Source: CAYYUA01 sp964542585 (lineage in GTDB: Bacteria > Bacteroidota > Bacteroidia > CAILMK01 > CAYYUA01). Taken from it: a DNA stretch of 64,000 nt. Position numbers and translations under genes: made by a program. Position 1 is the first letter of the stretch. The number at the start of each line of letters is the position of its first letter. The stretch spans positions 1-64,000 of the forward strand of contig CAZIUI010000003.1 of assembly GCA_964542585.1 (NCBI GenBank), read 5' to 3'. Positions 31,355 through 40,091 of the stretch are shown piece after piece. The notes below the pieces were generated by a model. It searched no databases, was not told the DNA's origin, and worked only from the letters and a program-made list of their open reading frames with translations.

Positions 31355-31479
31355 TAGTTTGATGATTAGGCGAATGGAAAAGGTTCTATAACTATTTACC
31401 TAATTATTGTGCGAACCTCATATGCTCACCAAAGGTTACTTTCAACAGGTTTTAGATTTTGCTAAAACCTTTATTAGCC

Positions 31480-31514
31480 TTTGCTGCTTTTCTTATTGAT
31501 AGATTGTAACTTTG
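31480..31514 (+). promoter_or_regulatory. Candidate promoter of the aconitase gene
   Basis: TTTG (31480-31483), 23 bases, then TAACTTTG (31507-31514). The -7 element is perfect and the spacing is at the long end. The ATG follows at 31546. Confidence 0.5.
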
Positions 31515-31545
31515 AATTATCACTCGATTCCAAAATAGCCGTATT

Positions 31546-34281
31546 ATGAAGCAAAAAATTGCATCCTTAAAAGAACAACAGCAAAAAGGGTATGCTATTG
31601 ATCAACTTCCCTTTACAATTCGCATACTCTTAGAAAATAATTTACGACACCACGATGGTTTTGGGGTTACTGAAGAACACATTGATACCCTCAGAAAATG
31701 GAATCCCAAAGGAAGTGGAAGTGATATTCCTTACAAGCCTTCTCGCGTATTAATGCAGGATTTCACAGGTGTTCCGGCTATTGTAGATGTTGCTTCGATC
31801 CGATCTGAAGTTATAAGGAAAGGAAAAGATGGCAACAAAATCAACCCCTCTATTCCGGTGGATCTTGTCACGGATCACTCTGTTCAAGTAGATTATTTTG
31901 GAACAGAGGACGCTTATCAAAAGAATGTGGCCCGTGAATATGAGCGTAACAAAGAGCGTTACCAGCTCTTAAAGTGGGGGCAGCAATTCATGGATAATTT
32001 TACAGTTGTGCCACCAGGCATGGGTATCTGCCATCAAGTTAACCTCGAGTATCTTGCCCAGGGAGTAACCGAACGCGATGGATGGGTTTTCCCCGATACG
32101 CTGGTCGGTACAGATTCCCACACCCCAATGGTAAATGGTATTGGGGTTCTCGGCTGGGGCGTTGGCGGAATTGAGGCAGAGGCCGCCATCCTGGGTCAAC
32201 CCATATATTTCCTTTGTCCGGAAGTTGTGGGCTTAAAGCTAACAGGTAAGCTTCAAGAAGGGACCACCGCTACTGATATGGTACTCACTATTACAAAGCT
32301 GCTACGGGAGTATGGCGTAGTCGGTAAGTTTGTAGAGGTATTTGGAGAGGGGCTAGATAACCTGACAGTTCCCGATCGCGCAACGATCTCTAACATGTCA
32401 CCGGAATTTGGATGTACGGTTACTTACTTCCCTATCGACAACCAAACCCTGGATTACATGCAGCGGACCAACCGCTCCCAGGAACAGATTGACCTGACGG
32501 AATCCTATTGTAAAGAAAACATGCTCTGGCGTGAAAATGAAGATGCCATTACCTATACTGACGTGCTGGAGCTAAACCTTTCTGAGATAGAACCTTCAGT
32601 TGCAGGACCAAAGAGGCCCCAGGATAAAATTGAGATAAAAAACCTCAAGAGTAGCTTCAAAACCCTTCTTGAAAAAGAACATGACCGCGCTTTCGTGAAA
32701 GAAGAGGAGCGAACTGAAGATGCCTGGCTATATGAAGGGGGGTCGGGCACGGAATTCAACTACGAGCCTAAGGACGGAGAAATAGATGAGACGGGGGTTC
32801 AGATCAAAAGCAAGCAACAGAAAACCATCCGTGTTACCACTCAAAACGCGGAATACAAAGTAAGTGATGGGGCTGTTGGCATTGCCGCCATCACGAGTTG
32901 CACCAATACTTCTAACCCTTCAGTCATGTTGGGTGCGGGCTTAGTAGCCCAGAAGGCTGTTCAACATGGGATTGATGTGAAGCCGTGGGTCAAAACCAGT
33001 CTGGCTCCCGGATCACAGGTCGTTACTGACTATTTGCAACGATCTGGTTTGTTGGGAGATTTGGAAGCCCTGCGCTTTCATTTGGTCGGATATGGCTGTA
33101 CCACTTGCATAGGTAACAGCGGCCCCTTGCCGCACGAAATGGAAAAGGCAGTCTCAGAAGGGGATCTTGTACTTTCCTCCGTACTTTCGGGTAATCGGAA
33201 CTTTGAAGCAAGAGTGCATCCACAAGTAAAAATGAATTTCCTTGCCTCCCCGATGCTTGTTGTGGCTTATGCCCTTGCCGGCCGGGTTGATATTAACTTA
33301 TTGGAGGAGCCTGTGGCCCATGATCCGAATGGAGAGGCCGTTTACCTGAAGGACATCTGGCCGAGTCAGGATGAGATAAACCAAATGATCCAAAAGGCGG
33401 TCGACCAAAAGGATTATCAGGAAACTTACGCTCACATATTTGAAGGGGAGGAACAATGGAAGCAACTAGAGGCACCTAACACCATGGACTATCAGTGGAG
33501 TGATCAAAGTACCTACATCAAAGAGGCTCCTTTTTTTAAGGACATTTCTAAAGAGCCTGAGGCAATTAGCGATATCAAAGGCGCACGTGTACTATTAAAA
33601 CTTGGGGATTCGGTCACCACAGATCACATATCCCCCGCAGGTGCCATTAAGCATGACTCTGCAGCCGGACAGTACCTGGAATCAAATGGGGTAGCCCTTA
33701 AGGATTTCAATTCCTACGGTTCCCGCCGCGGTAACCATGAAGTAATGGTAAGAGGAACTTTTGCTAACGTGCGGATCAAGAACCATCTCGCCAGCAAGGA
33801 AGGTGGCTTCACGACCCATCTACCTTCCGGTGAAGAGATGTACGTTTATGATGCATCGATGAAATACCAAGAAGAAAATACGCCCCTGGTTGTTTTAGCA
33901 GGTAAAGAATATGGCACAGGGTCATCTCGTGATTGGGCTGCTAAAGGAACGCAATTATTAGGCGTTAAAGCTGTCATAGCTGAAAGTTATGAGCGTATAC
34001 ACCGGAGTAACCTTGTGGGAATGGGCGTATTACCGTTAGAGTTTACTGATGGTGAAAATGCTGAAAGTCTGGGATTAGATGGTTATGAAATCTTCCATAT
34101 TACTGGAATAGCTGATAATTTAAAACCTGGTAAGTTGTTGGACGTAGAAGCTGAAAAACCAAACGGGGAAAAGGTTTATTTCAAAGGTAAAGCCCGATTG
34201 GACTCAGCAATTGAAATTGCTTACTACCAAAATGGCGGGATCCTTAATTACGTGCTCAGAGAATTCCTCAACCGTAACTAA
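31546..34281 (+). CDS. acnA: Aconitate hydratase (AcnA/IRP1 type)
   Basis: This enzyme interconverts citrate and isocitrate in the TCA cycle. The 911-residue protein matches the long AcnA/IRP1 class. Cluster ligands are Cys452 (in ITSCTNTSNPS) and Cys518/Cys521 (in GYGCTTCIGNSGPL), which hold the [4Fe-4S] centre. Other landmarks are the N-terminal RILLENNLRHHDG, 'GTDSHTPMVNGIGVLGWGVG' (about 188-207) and a swivel domain with 'GDSVTTDHISPAG', SYGSRRGNHEVM and 'EYGTGSSRDWAAKG'. It has its own promoter and a hairpin after the stop, so it is probably monocistronic. IRP1-type proteins can bind mRNA when the cluster is lost; that is not demonstrable here. Confidence 0.96.
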   Translation: MKQKIASLKEQQQKGYAIDQLPFTIRILLENNLRHHDGFGVTEEHIDTLRKWNPKGSGSDIPYKPSRVLMQDFTGVPAIVDVASIRSEVIRKGKDGNKINPSIPVDLVTDHSVQVDYFGTEDAYQKNVAREYERNKERYQLLKWGQQFMDNFTVVPPGMGICHQVNLEYLAQGVTERDGWVFPDTLVGTDSHTPMVNGIGVLGWGVGGIEAEAAILGQPIYFLCPEVVGLKLTGKLQEGTTATDMVLTITKLLREYGVVGKFVEVFGEGLDNLTVPDRATISNMSPEFGCTVTYFPIDNQTLDYMQRTNRSQEQIDLTESYCKENMLWRENEDAITYTDVLELNLSEIEPSVAGPKRPQDKIEIKNLKSSFKTLLEKEHDRAFVKEEERTEDAWLYEGGSGTEFNYEPKDGEIDETGVQIKSKQQKTIRVTTQNAEYKVSDGAVGIAAITSCTNTSNPSVMLGAGLVAQKAVQHGIDVKPWVKTSLAPGSQVVTDYLQRSGLLGDLEALRFHLVGYGCTTCIGNSGPLPHEMEKAVSEGDLVLSSVLSGNRNFEARVHPQVKMNFLASPMLVVAYALAGRVDINLLEEPVAHDPNGEAVYLKDIWPSQDEINQMIQKAVDQKDYQETYAHIFEGEEQWKQLEAPNTMDYQWSDQSTYIKEAPFFKDISKEPEAISDIKGARVLLKLGDSVTTDHISPAGAIKHDSAAGQYLESNGVALKDFNSYGSRRGNHEVMVRGTFANVRIKNHLASKEGGFTTHLPSGEEMYVYDASMKYQEENTPLVVLAGKEYGTGSSRDWAAKGTQLLGVKAVIAESYERIHRSNLVGMGVLPLEFTDGENAESLGLDGYEIFHITGIADNLKPGKLLDVEAEKPNGEKVYFKGKARLDSAIEIAYYQNGGILNYVLREFLNRN

Positions 34282-34293
34282 TCAATAAAGAAC

Positions 34294-34335
34294 GCTACAA
34301 AAGGCAAAAAACAAGTGCTATTTGCCTTTTGTAGC
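34294..34335 (+). terminator. Hairpin after aconitase
   Basis: Fifteen-base perfect arms, GCTACAAAAGGCAAA (34294-34308) and its complement (34321-34335), around a 12-base loop. No T run follows the full stem, so it may be a terminator using the internal TTTT or an mRNA-stabilising hairpin. Confidence 0.6.
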
Positions 34336-34463
34336 AATGTTCTAAAAACCTCTCATACTATTGTTTGTCTCCTTTTTATCAAATTTTTATTATAGATTAT
34401 TCAATTGAAAGAATTGTTATAAAAAATTTTTTCTCTGCATGATGCATTTTGCATTGTAGTCAA

Positions 34464-34494
34464 TTGTTTTTCTATTTGACATAAACTAATTTTG
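34464..34494 (+). promoter_or_regulatory. Promoter of the wza-wzc operon
   Basis: TTG (34464-34466), 20 bases, then TAATTTTG (34487-34494), both perfect. The region is very AT-rich. The leader to the ATG at 34540 is about 40 bases. Confidence 0.72.
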
Positions 34495-34539
34495 CAGACT
34501 TAAATAATTAAAAACGAATTTATCACAAGCATCCATTAG

Positions 34540-35370
34540 ATGAGCGTTTACAGGAATTCTGCTTTCTCCTCCGCAAAAGTACCTATCTTCATTTTTATTA
34601 TTGGATTACTGACCACCGGCTGCATTTCAAGAGAAAAATTGAATTACTTCCAAGATGCAAAGGTTGTAGACACCATGACGGAGGCCATGAAAAAGGCTCA
34701 GCGAAGGCGCATCGAGGAAATTCGTATCCAACCCTTTGATATACTTGATATCAAAGTTAGTTCACCGGTTACAAAGACCAACCAGATGTTTAACAACATT
34801 GGTGGTGGCGGAGGAGGAGGTAATCAGAATCAAGGGGCAAGAGTTGCCGGAAGCTATGGGGTTGGCTTTTCTGTCGAGAAAAATGGCATGGTAAAGCTTC
34901 CAATTCTAGGAGAGGTCAATGTTTTAAATTTAACCGTGAGTCAAGCTGAGAATTTGATTCAGGAGCGCCTTAGTGAGTATGTAAGGGACCCCTATGTGCA
35001 AATTAAATTCCTCAACTATAAAGTATTCGTATTAGGAGAGGTTAAACAATCCGGGTTGGTCACCATCAACAATGAATCAGCAACCGTTATGGAGGCTATC
35101 AGCAAAGCCGGTGGCTTAGGGCTTCTTGCCAGAAGAGATAATGTGCGCGTATTCAGGGGGCCTACCGATAATTTTATAGCCCATGAGCTGGATTTGACCT
35201 CTGTTAACGCCCTGAGCTCACCGGGTTATTACATGAAGCCCTATGACATCGTCTACGTTGAGCCCCTTAGAAGAAAAACGATATTATCCAATATAAACAC
35301 CATAAATGCTATTGTGGGCATATTAAATACAACCTTGAGCTTTTTATTTATTTTCCTATCAACTAATTAG
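34540..35370 (+). CDS. Polysaccharide export lipoprotein (Wza-like)
   Basis: This is the outer-membrane pore component for capsule or exopolysaccharide export. The 276-residue protein has a lipoprotein signal whose lipobox TTGC places the lipidated cysteine at residue 28. A Poly_export domain follows (PFDILDIKV, about 66-74), broken by a glycine-rich insert (seven Gly, about 88-94), then SLBB domains (VFVLGEVKQSGLVTINNESATVMEAI, about 162-187). A hydrophobic segment closes the chain (about 255-272). The next gene encodes the matching Wzc-type co-polymerase kinase 32 bases downstream, so they form the export module. Polymerisation genes are not adjacent; the sugar genes at 1-4.8 kb may serve it. 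Confidence 0.9.
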   Translation: MSVYRNSAFSSAKVPIFIFIIGLLTTGCISREKLNYFQDAKVVDTMTEAMKKAQRRRIEEIRIQPFDILDIKVSSPVTKTNQMFNNIGGGGGGGNQNQGARVAGSYGVGFSVEKNGMVKLPILGEVNVLNLTVSQAENLIQERLSEYVRDPYVQIKFLNYKVFVLGEVKQSGLVTINNESATVMEAISKAGGLGLLARRDNVRVFRGPTDNFIAHELDLTSVNALSSPGYYMKPYDIVYVEPLRRKTILSNINTINAIVGILNTTLSFLFIFLSTN

Positions 35371-35402
35371 AAAGCTAAATTTGAGAACGAAGGGTACAAT
35401 TT

Positions 35403-37901
35403 ATGGCTGAGGAAAAATCCCAAAATTCAGGACAGGAGCAAATCAATATCTTCCTGATTCTGCGGTTATTACGAAAAAATGCCTTGTTTTTTATCCTTTT
35501 CGTCATAGCGGCGCTTTTTGTCAGCTATTTGGTAAACCGCTATGCTCAGCCAATTTATGCCATTAATGGGCAATTGCTCATTTCCTCAGAATCTGGTAGC
35601 GGGGCATCCCCTAGCGCCATTCTTAAGGATAATATCCCTATGTTGGAAAAAGATCCCAAAATAGAGAATGAGCGGATCTTTCTACAGTCTCCAAAGATCG
35701 TGGGGAAGGCCGTTGATAAAATGAATTTACCCGTGACCTACATAGGTGTTGGGGAAGTTAGGAGTTCTGTACAATACAACAATGCTCCTTTCAAAGTTAT
35801 AGGGGAAGTGAAAAAGCCAAAGCTATATGAAAAAAATATAGACCTTAAGATTCTTGATAAAAATCGTGTATGGTTAAAGCTTACAGCACCTGAAGAAAAA
35901 AACTATGGCTTTGAAAAAACCCTCCGATTTGGTGAAGCCTTTAATAACAAGTACTTAAGATTCAAAATACTAAGGCACAAGGAGCGGTTTCCTTTTAATG
36001 ACCTAAGCGATATTACCGACAATTTATACCGCTTCCACTTTAACAGACGTAAAAACCTGGTTGAGAGCTTTACCAGCAATTTGGAAATTGAAAAGATGGG
36101 GGAGTATTCAACAGTATTGGATATTTCTATGAAATCACCAGTTAAAGGTAGGGCCAGTGATTTTGTGAATGCCTTGATGACCGTTTACATAGAAAATGAA
36201 CTCAATAAAAAAAGTCGCAAAGCGGCTAATACCATCAAGTTTATTGACGGGCAAATCGAATCGATGTCCCAATCGTTAGCCCGCGCCGAAGATTCGCTTC
36301 AAAGATTTCAGGTAAAAAACAGTGAATTCAATATTGGAGGATCTAACTTATCCACTGAAAAAGGGGGAGGTGCCTCAGGCGGAAGTAGCGGTCAGGAAAG
36401 GTTTTTTAGCAAGATGACCAGCATCCAGCGGCAAATTGAAAAGACTAAACTCAAAATCAAGAGCCTCAATCATTTACAGCTTAAAATCAAGCAGAACAAG
36501 GATGTAGATCAGTATTCCCCATCCCTAATGATGGAGGGGCAAGAAAGCCTGAGCAGTTCCTTAAGTAAATGGACAGACCTGATAACCAAGAAAAAAGCCC
36601 TGGACACCTTTGCTTATCCCGGTAGCCCCTCCATGCAGGATGTAAATGCTAAACTTGAGGCCACTAAACGCACAATTCTCAACACCATACGGTCTTCAAA
36701 AGAAGTATTGAACATTAGGCTCGAAGAATACCAGAACCGCCTACAGGAGGTTAAGAGCAAAATGTCAGTCCTACCCCGAAAGAAAATACGATTGCTTAAC
36801 CTTAAGCGGAAATTTTCGGTGCGCCAGGAAATCTACCTTTACTTATTGCAGAAAAAATCCGAAGCAGAAATTGCTGAAGCTGCAACTGTTTCCAATAGTA
36901 CCATAATAAAGCCTGCGAAGATTAACCCGGCTGGGCCTAATAAACGGAGGAATTATTTGATAGCTCTTTTTCTTGGTTTGGCTGTACCCTCAGGAGTGGT
37001 ATTTTTACGGTACTACATGGATGATACGATTAAAGATAAAGTTCATCTTGAATCCTTGACCGACATTCCGGTGATTGGCGTAATCGGCCACAACAATAAA
37101 GATACACAACTAGTGGTTGCCAACCACCCCAAGTCGCTGATTTCTGAGGGTTTTCGGAGTATTCGTACCAATCTGCAATACCTGGGTTCAAAAACCAACC
37201 AAAACCAGGTAATCCTTATCAATTCCGTAGTTGGTGGTGAAGGGAAATCGTTTTCTTCCATTAACCTGGGGTCTGTTTTGGCTTTTACCAATAAGAAAAC
37301 CATTATACTGGGGCTGGATCTTAGGAAGCCCAGGTTGCATCTACAATTTGATAAAGAAAATGACATAGGAATTAGTAACTTTCTGGTAGGAAATGCGGAT
37401 AGGAATGAAATCATTAAGTCAACCACGGTAGATAACCTCGATTTTATAGCTTCCGGCCCCACGCCCCCAAATCCTTCTGAACTTATTCTTAGTGAGGCCA
37501 TGACCAGTCTTATTCAAGAATTACGACAAAATTATGACTACGTAATCCTGGATTCCCCCCCTTATGGGCTGGTTACAGATGCTTCTATACTCATGGGATA
37601 CGCTGATTTGAATGTCTTTATTTTAAGGCAGAACTATAGTAAGATCCAGTACGTGCAATCTATAGAGGAGCTTAAGGAAGATATGCAGTTCAAGAATACC
37701 TACTTGATTCTGAACGACCTTAACCCTGAACACTCTACTTACGGCTATGGGTATGGCTATGGTTACGGATACGGCTATGGATATGGCTATGGTTACGGAT
37801 ACGGTTATGGGTATGGGTACTATGAGGAAGATCATACCGAGAAGCGATCCTTTTTGAAGCGCTTATTAGGAAAGTCAAAACGCTCTAAATCCTCCTCTTG
37901 A
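35403..37901 (+). CDS. Wzc-type polysaccharide co-polymerase and tyrosine autokinase with (Tyr-Gly) tail
   Basis: An 832-residue inner-membrane protein. A Wzz domain starts with a transmembrane helix (about 27-46), a long coiled-coil periplasmic region follows (about 270-480), and a second helix at about 517-535 leads to a cytoplasmic BY-kinase domain. The kinase has Walker A GGEGKS (Lys615), Walker A' 'ILGLDLRKP' (about 635-643) and 'YVILDSPPYG' as Walker B. The C-terminus carries 13 Tyr-Gly repeats followed by Tyr-Tyr (residues 780-807), then a basic tail. In Wzc proteins such tyrosine clusters are autophosphorylated and control chain length and export. It is encoded 32 bases after the Wza-like gene. 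The tail is unusually regular. Confidence 0.92.
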   Translation: MAEEKSQNSGQEQINIFLILRLLRKNALFFILFVIAALFVSYLVNRYAQPIYAINGQLLISSESGSGASPSAILKDNIPMLEKDPKIENERIFLQSPKIVGKAVDKMNLPVTYIGVGEVRSSVQYNNAPFKVIGEVKKPKLYEKNIDLKILDKNRVWLKLTAPEEKNYGFEKTLRFGEAFNNKYLRFKILRHKERFPFNDLSDITDNLYRFHFNRRKNLVESFTSNLEIEKMGEYSTVLDISMKSPVKGRASDFVNALMTVYIENELNKKSRKAANTIKFIDGQIESMSQSLARAEDSLQRFQVKNSEFNIGGSNLSTEKGGGASGGSSGQERFFSKMTSIQRQIEKTKLKIKSLNHLQLKIKQNKDVDQYSPSLMMEGQESLSSSLSKWTDLITKKKALDTFAYPGSPSMQDVNAKLEATKRTILNTIRSSKEVLNIRLEEYQNRLQEVKSKMSVLPRKKIRLLNLKRKFSVRQEIYLYLLQKKSEAEIAEAATVSNSTIIKPAKINPAGPNKRRNYLIALFLGLAVPSGVVFLRYYMDDTIKDKVHLESLTDIPVIGVIGHNNKDTQLVVANHPKSLISEGFRSIRTNLQYLGSKTNQNQVILINSVVGGEGKSFSSINLGSVLAFTNKKTIILGLDLRKPRLHLQFDKENDIGISNFLVGNADRNEIIKSTTVDNLDFIASGPTPPNPSELILSEAMTSLIQELRQNYDYVILDSPPYGLVTDASILMGYADLNVFILRQNYSKIQYVQSIEELKEDMQFKNTYLILNDLNPEHSTYGYGYGYGYGYGYGYGYGYGYGYGYGYYEEDHTEKRSFLKRLLGKSKRSKSSS
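37740..37823 (+). repeat. Coding (Tyr-Gly)13-Tyr-Tyr repeat in the Wzc tail
   Basis: Thirteen six-base TAY-GGN units encode Tyr-Gly, then two further Tyr codons. Synonymous changes make the DNA less repetitive than the protein, so selection on the peptide is likely and simple slippage is not the whole story. Confidence 0.9.
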
Positions 37902-37917
37902 GGATAGCACTTTTTTT
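37889..37917 (+). terminator. Possible weak terminator after wzc
   Basis: A six-base stem ATCCTC/GAGGAT (37889-37894 and 37900-37905) overlaps the stop codon. A run of seven T follows five bases later (37911-37917). Confidence 0.35.
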
Positions 37918-38031
37918 ACAATAAGATCTTACCTGTTGGAATGGCTGTTTGCCAATTGGTATCCCTTTAACTCTTAATATGTCAGATGGGTGATAGTCAA
38001 TAGCTGAGGTTTTTCCAAGTTGGCATTAAAA

Positions 38032-38059
38032 AGAAACATTTAAAACAATATTTGTTTCT
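38032..38059 (+). promoter_or_regulatory. Candidate TetR operator overlapping the efflux promoter
   Basis: The inverted repeat AGAAACA (38032-38038) ... TGTTTCT (38053-38059), with a 14-base spacer, covers the TTTG -33 element at 38051-38054. A nested repeat AAACAA-TAT-TTGTTT lies at 38043-38057. Position and symmetry fit autorepression by the TetR protein encoded next; binding is inference. Confidence 0.5.
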
Positions 38060-38080
38060 AACATGTAATGTGTAGTTTTG
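38051..38080 (+). promoter_or_regulatory. Promoter of the TetR-RND efflux operon
   Basis: TTTG (38051-38054), 18 bases, then TAGTTTTG (38073-38080), both perfect. Transcription would start near 38087, shortly before the TTG start codon at 38105. Confidence 0.68.
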
Positions 38081-38104
38081 CCAACTCTCATAAAATCGTA
38101 GCAA

Positions 38105-38716
38105 TTGAAAAACCAAGAGGAAACCCTCTTCGCTAAAAGTTTAAATTTTTTTTTTACCTACGGGATTCGGGCGCTTACAATGGATGAAATCGCCAGCCGT
38201 CAAGGTATATCAAAGAAGACCCTTTACCAATATGTAAGCAATAAGGGTCACTTAGTAAAATGTGCCTTTGAATATTTTATTAAGCAACAAAAGGCCAACG
38301 TAGAAAGCATTCATATTGCCAATCTGAATGCTATTGACGAGCTGTTTCAGATATACCAGAAGACTTGCAAAGAATTGCAAGGCATGAATGCAGGGCTCAA
38401 TTTTGAGCTTCAAAAATACCACCCCGACACTTGGGAGCTTTTCCAGGATTACAAGCAAAATTTTATTTACCAGCATTGCCGGCGGAACCTGAAAAAAGGA
38501 ATAGAAGAAGGGCTTTACCGCTCAGATTTTGACCACCATATAATAACGACCTTTTACGTAGCTCGTATTGATATATTAACCGACAGCGCTTATTTTCCAA
38601 TGGAAACGTATTCCTATAACCAGATTCTGAAGGAGCTTTTTAAATACCATATTCGAGGGATTGGCTCTAAAAAAGGCATTACCTACCTGGAAGAAAAAGG
38701 AGCTATAAACTTTTAG
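38105..38716 (+). CDS. TetR/AcrR family transcriptional regulator of the efflux operon
   Basis: A 203-residue one-domain regulator. The N-terminal helix-turn-helix runs 'LTMDEIASRQGISKKTLYQYVSNKGHL' (about 24-50) in the standard TetR form. The remaining helices form the ligand-binding, dimer-forming domain (about 60-200), which is too variable to name a ligand. The start is TTG at 38105; a later ATG (residue 26) would remove part of the HTH and is rejected. It is the first gene of a four-gene plus-strand operon with TolC, MFP and RND pump genes, 5 bases before the TolC gene. It probably represses the operon from the inverted repeat at 38032-38059. Confidence 0.9.
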   Translation: MKNQEETLFAKSLNFFFTYGIRALTMDEIASRQGISKKTLYQYVSNKGHLVKCAFEYFIKQQKANVESIHIANLNAIDELFQIYQKTCKELQGMNAGLNFELQKYHPDTWELFQDYKQNFIYQHCRRNLKKGIEEGLYRSDFDHHIITTFYVARIDILTDSAYFPMETYSYNQILKELFKYHIRGIGSKKGITYLEEKGAINF

Positions 38717-38721
38717 CCTTT

Positions 38722-40077
38722 ATGAAGCTAAAGCTATTTATTCTTACAATACTTCTTGCGATAGCCTCCAATCGCCTATTGCATGCCCAAAGTGGCTCAG
38801 AGGATCAAGTTCCAGAATATAACCTTGAGGATGCGCAAACCTATGCGCTTAAACATAACCGGTCGCTTAAAAACAAAGAACTTGAAAAGCGAAAGGCTGA
38901 GGAAGAAGTGACCCAAACCCTATCGCAAGGGCTTCCTCAGATAAGTGGGGAGATTAGAGGCCGGCATAATTTTGATGTGCGAACTAACGTGATAACGTTT
39001 GGCCTTCCTGGCCAAGAGCCGCAGAAATCTGAAGTCCGTTTTGGTACAAATTACCGGTCACAAGCCAGTATTAATTTTTCTCAACTAATTTTTGACGGTT
39101 CGTTTTTTTTAGGCTTAAAAGCATCAAAAGTTTTTGTCAACCTTTCTAAAAAAGAATTTGAGGAAAGTCAGCGTGATACAAGAGCAAAGGTGGCCAAAGC
39201 CTATTACAGCTGCTTAGTTACAGCTCGTAATTACCAAATACTACAGCAAAACGTGAAACAGGTAGAGCAAACTGTGTTTGAAACCCGTCAGCGCTATAAA
39301 AATGGCTTAGTTGAACAATTAGATGTTGACCGGCAGCAATTAACCCTTCAAACCCTTGAAAATCAACTTAGTAAAGTTAAAAGGGAAAAAGAGGTTGCTC
39401 GTAAACTTTTGAAATTTCAAATGGGCTATCCGGTTAAGGATAGCATCCGCTTAAGTGGAAAGTTAGAAACCGAATTACCTGATTTTAAAAATAAAAAAAA
39501 GGTACCTGACAACTTCAAGCCGCAAAAGCGTCTAAGCTATCAGCAACTCAACGTGCGTGAGAAGCTTGCTTCCCTGAACAAAAAACGCTACAAAGCAGAA
39601 TACCTGCCCACCATAGATGCATTTGCCACTCATCTTCAGCTAGCTCAGCGTGATGATTTCAACTTCTTTGATGGTGGTGAGCCTTGGTTTCCCTCCACTT
39701 ATGCCGGTATATCCATCAATATTCCCATATTCAATGGCTTCAGCCGTTCAGCTAAGCTTCAAAAGGCAAAGATTGAATTAGAACAAGTCCAGAACCGTCA
39801 GGAAAAGCTCAAAGCTCAGATATGGGTTGAAGTAAACCGTGCTAAACGCACCTTCAACAATGCACTACAGCGGGCTCAAAACCAACAGGAAAACCTGGAA
39901 CTAGCCCGTAAAATTTTCCAACAGAGTAAAACAAAATACGAGGAAGGGGTTGGTTCTAGTCTAGAACTAACAACTGCACAAAATAAGCTCTTTGAAGCTC
40001 AAACAAAGTACATCCAAGCAGTACAGGATTATTTAGTAGCAGAGATAGATTTGGAGAAAGCGCTGGGAACTTATTAA
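38722..40077 (+). CDS. TolC-family outer membrane efflux protein
   Basis: A 451-residue exported protein with a signal peptide (about 1-22) and two long OEP repeats. Each repeat has barrel strands and long coiled helices rich in Lys, Glu, Gln and Leu (for example about residues 140-240 and 330-440). The typical features are 'YNLEDAQTYALKHNRSLKNKELE' near the start and 'FQQSKTKYEEGVGSSLELTTAQNKLFEAQ' near the end. It forms the trimeric outer-membrane channel of the pump. The next genes supply the periplasmic adaptor (14 bases later) and the inner-membrane pump. Confidence 0.93.
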   Translation: MKLKLFILTILLAIASNRLLHAQSGSEDQVPEYNLEDAQTYALKHNRSLKNKELEKRKAEEEVTQTLSQGLPQISGEIRGRHNFDVRTNVITFGLPGQEPQKSEVRFGTNYRSQASINFSQLIFDGSFFLGLKASKVFVNLSKKEFEESQRDTRAKVAKAYYSCLVTARNYQILQQNVKQVEQTVFETRQRYKNGLVEQLDVDRQQLTLQTLENQLSKVKREKEVARKLLKFQMGYPVKDSIRLSGKLETELPDFKNKKKVPDNFKPQKRLSYQQLNVREKLASLNKKRYKAEYLPTIDAFATHLQLAQRDDFNFFDGGEPWFPSTYAGISINIPIFNGFSRSAKLQKAKIELEQVQNRQEKLKAQIWVEVNRAKRTFNNALQRAQNQQENLELARKIFQQSKTKYEEGVGSSLELTTAQNKLFEAQTKYIQAVQDYLVAEIDLEKALGTY

Positions 40078-40091
40078 ACCATTAAATACTC

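Noticed and set aside
37623..37835. Antisense open frame opposite the Wzc tail with alternating Ile/Val/Ser/Thr/Ala residues
   Set aside because: Its regular hydrophobic sequence is the complement of the Tyr-Gly repeat and not a protein in its own right.
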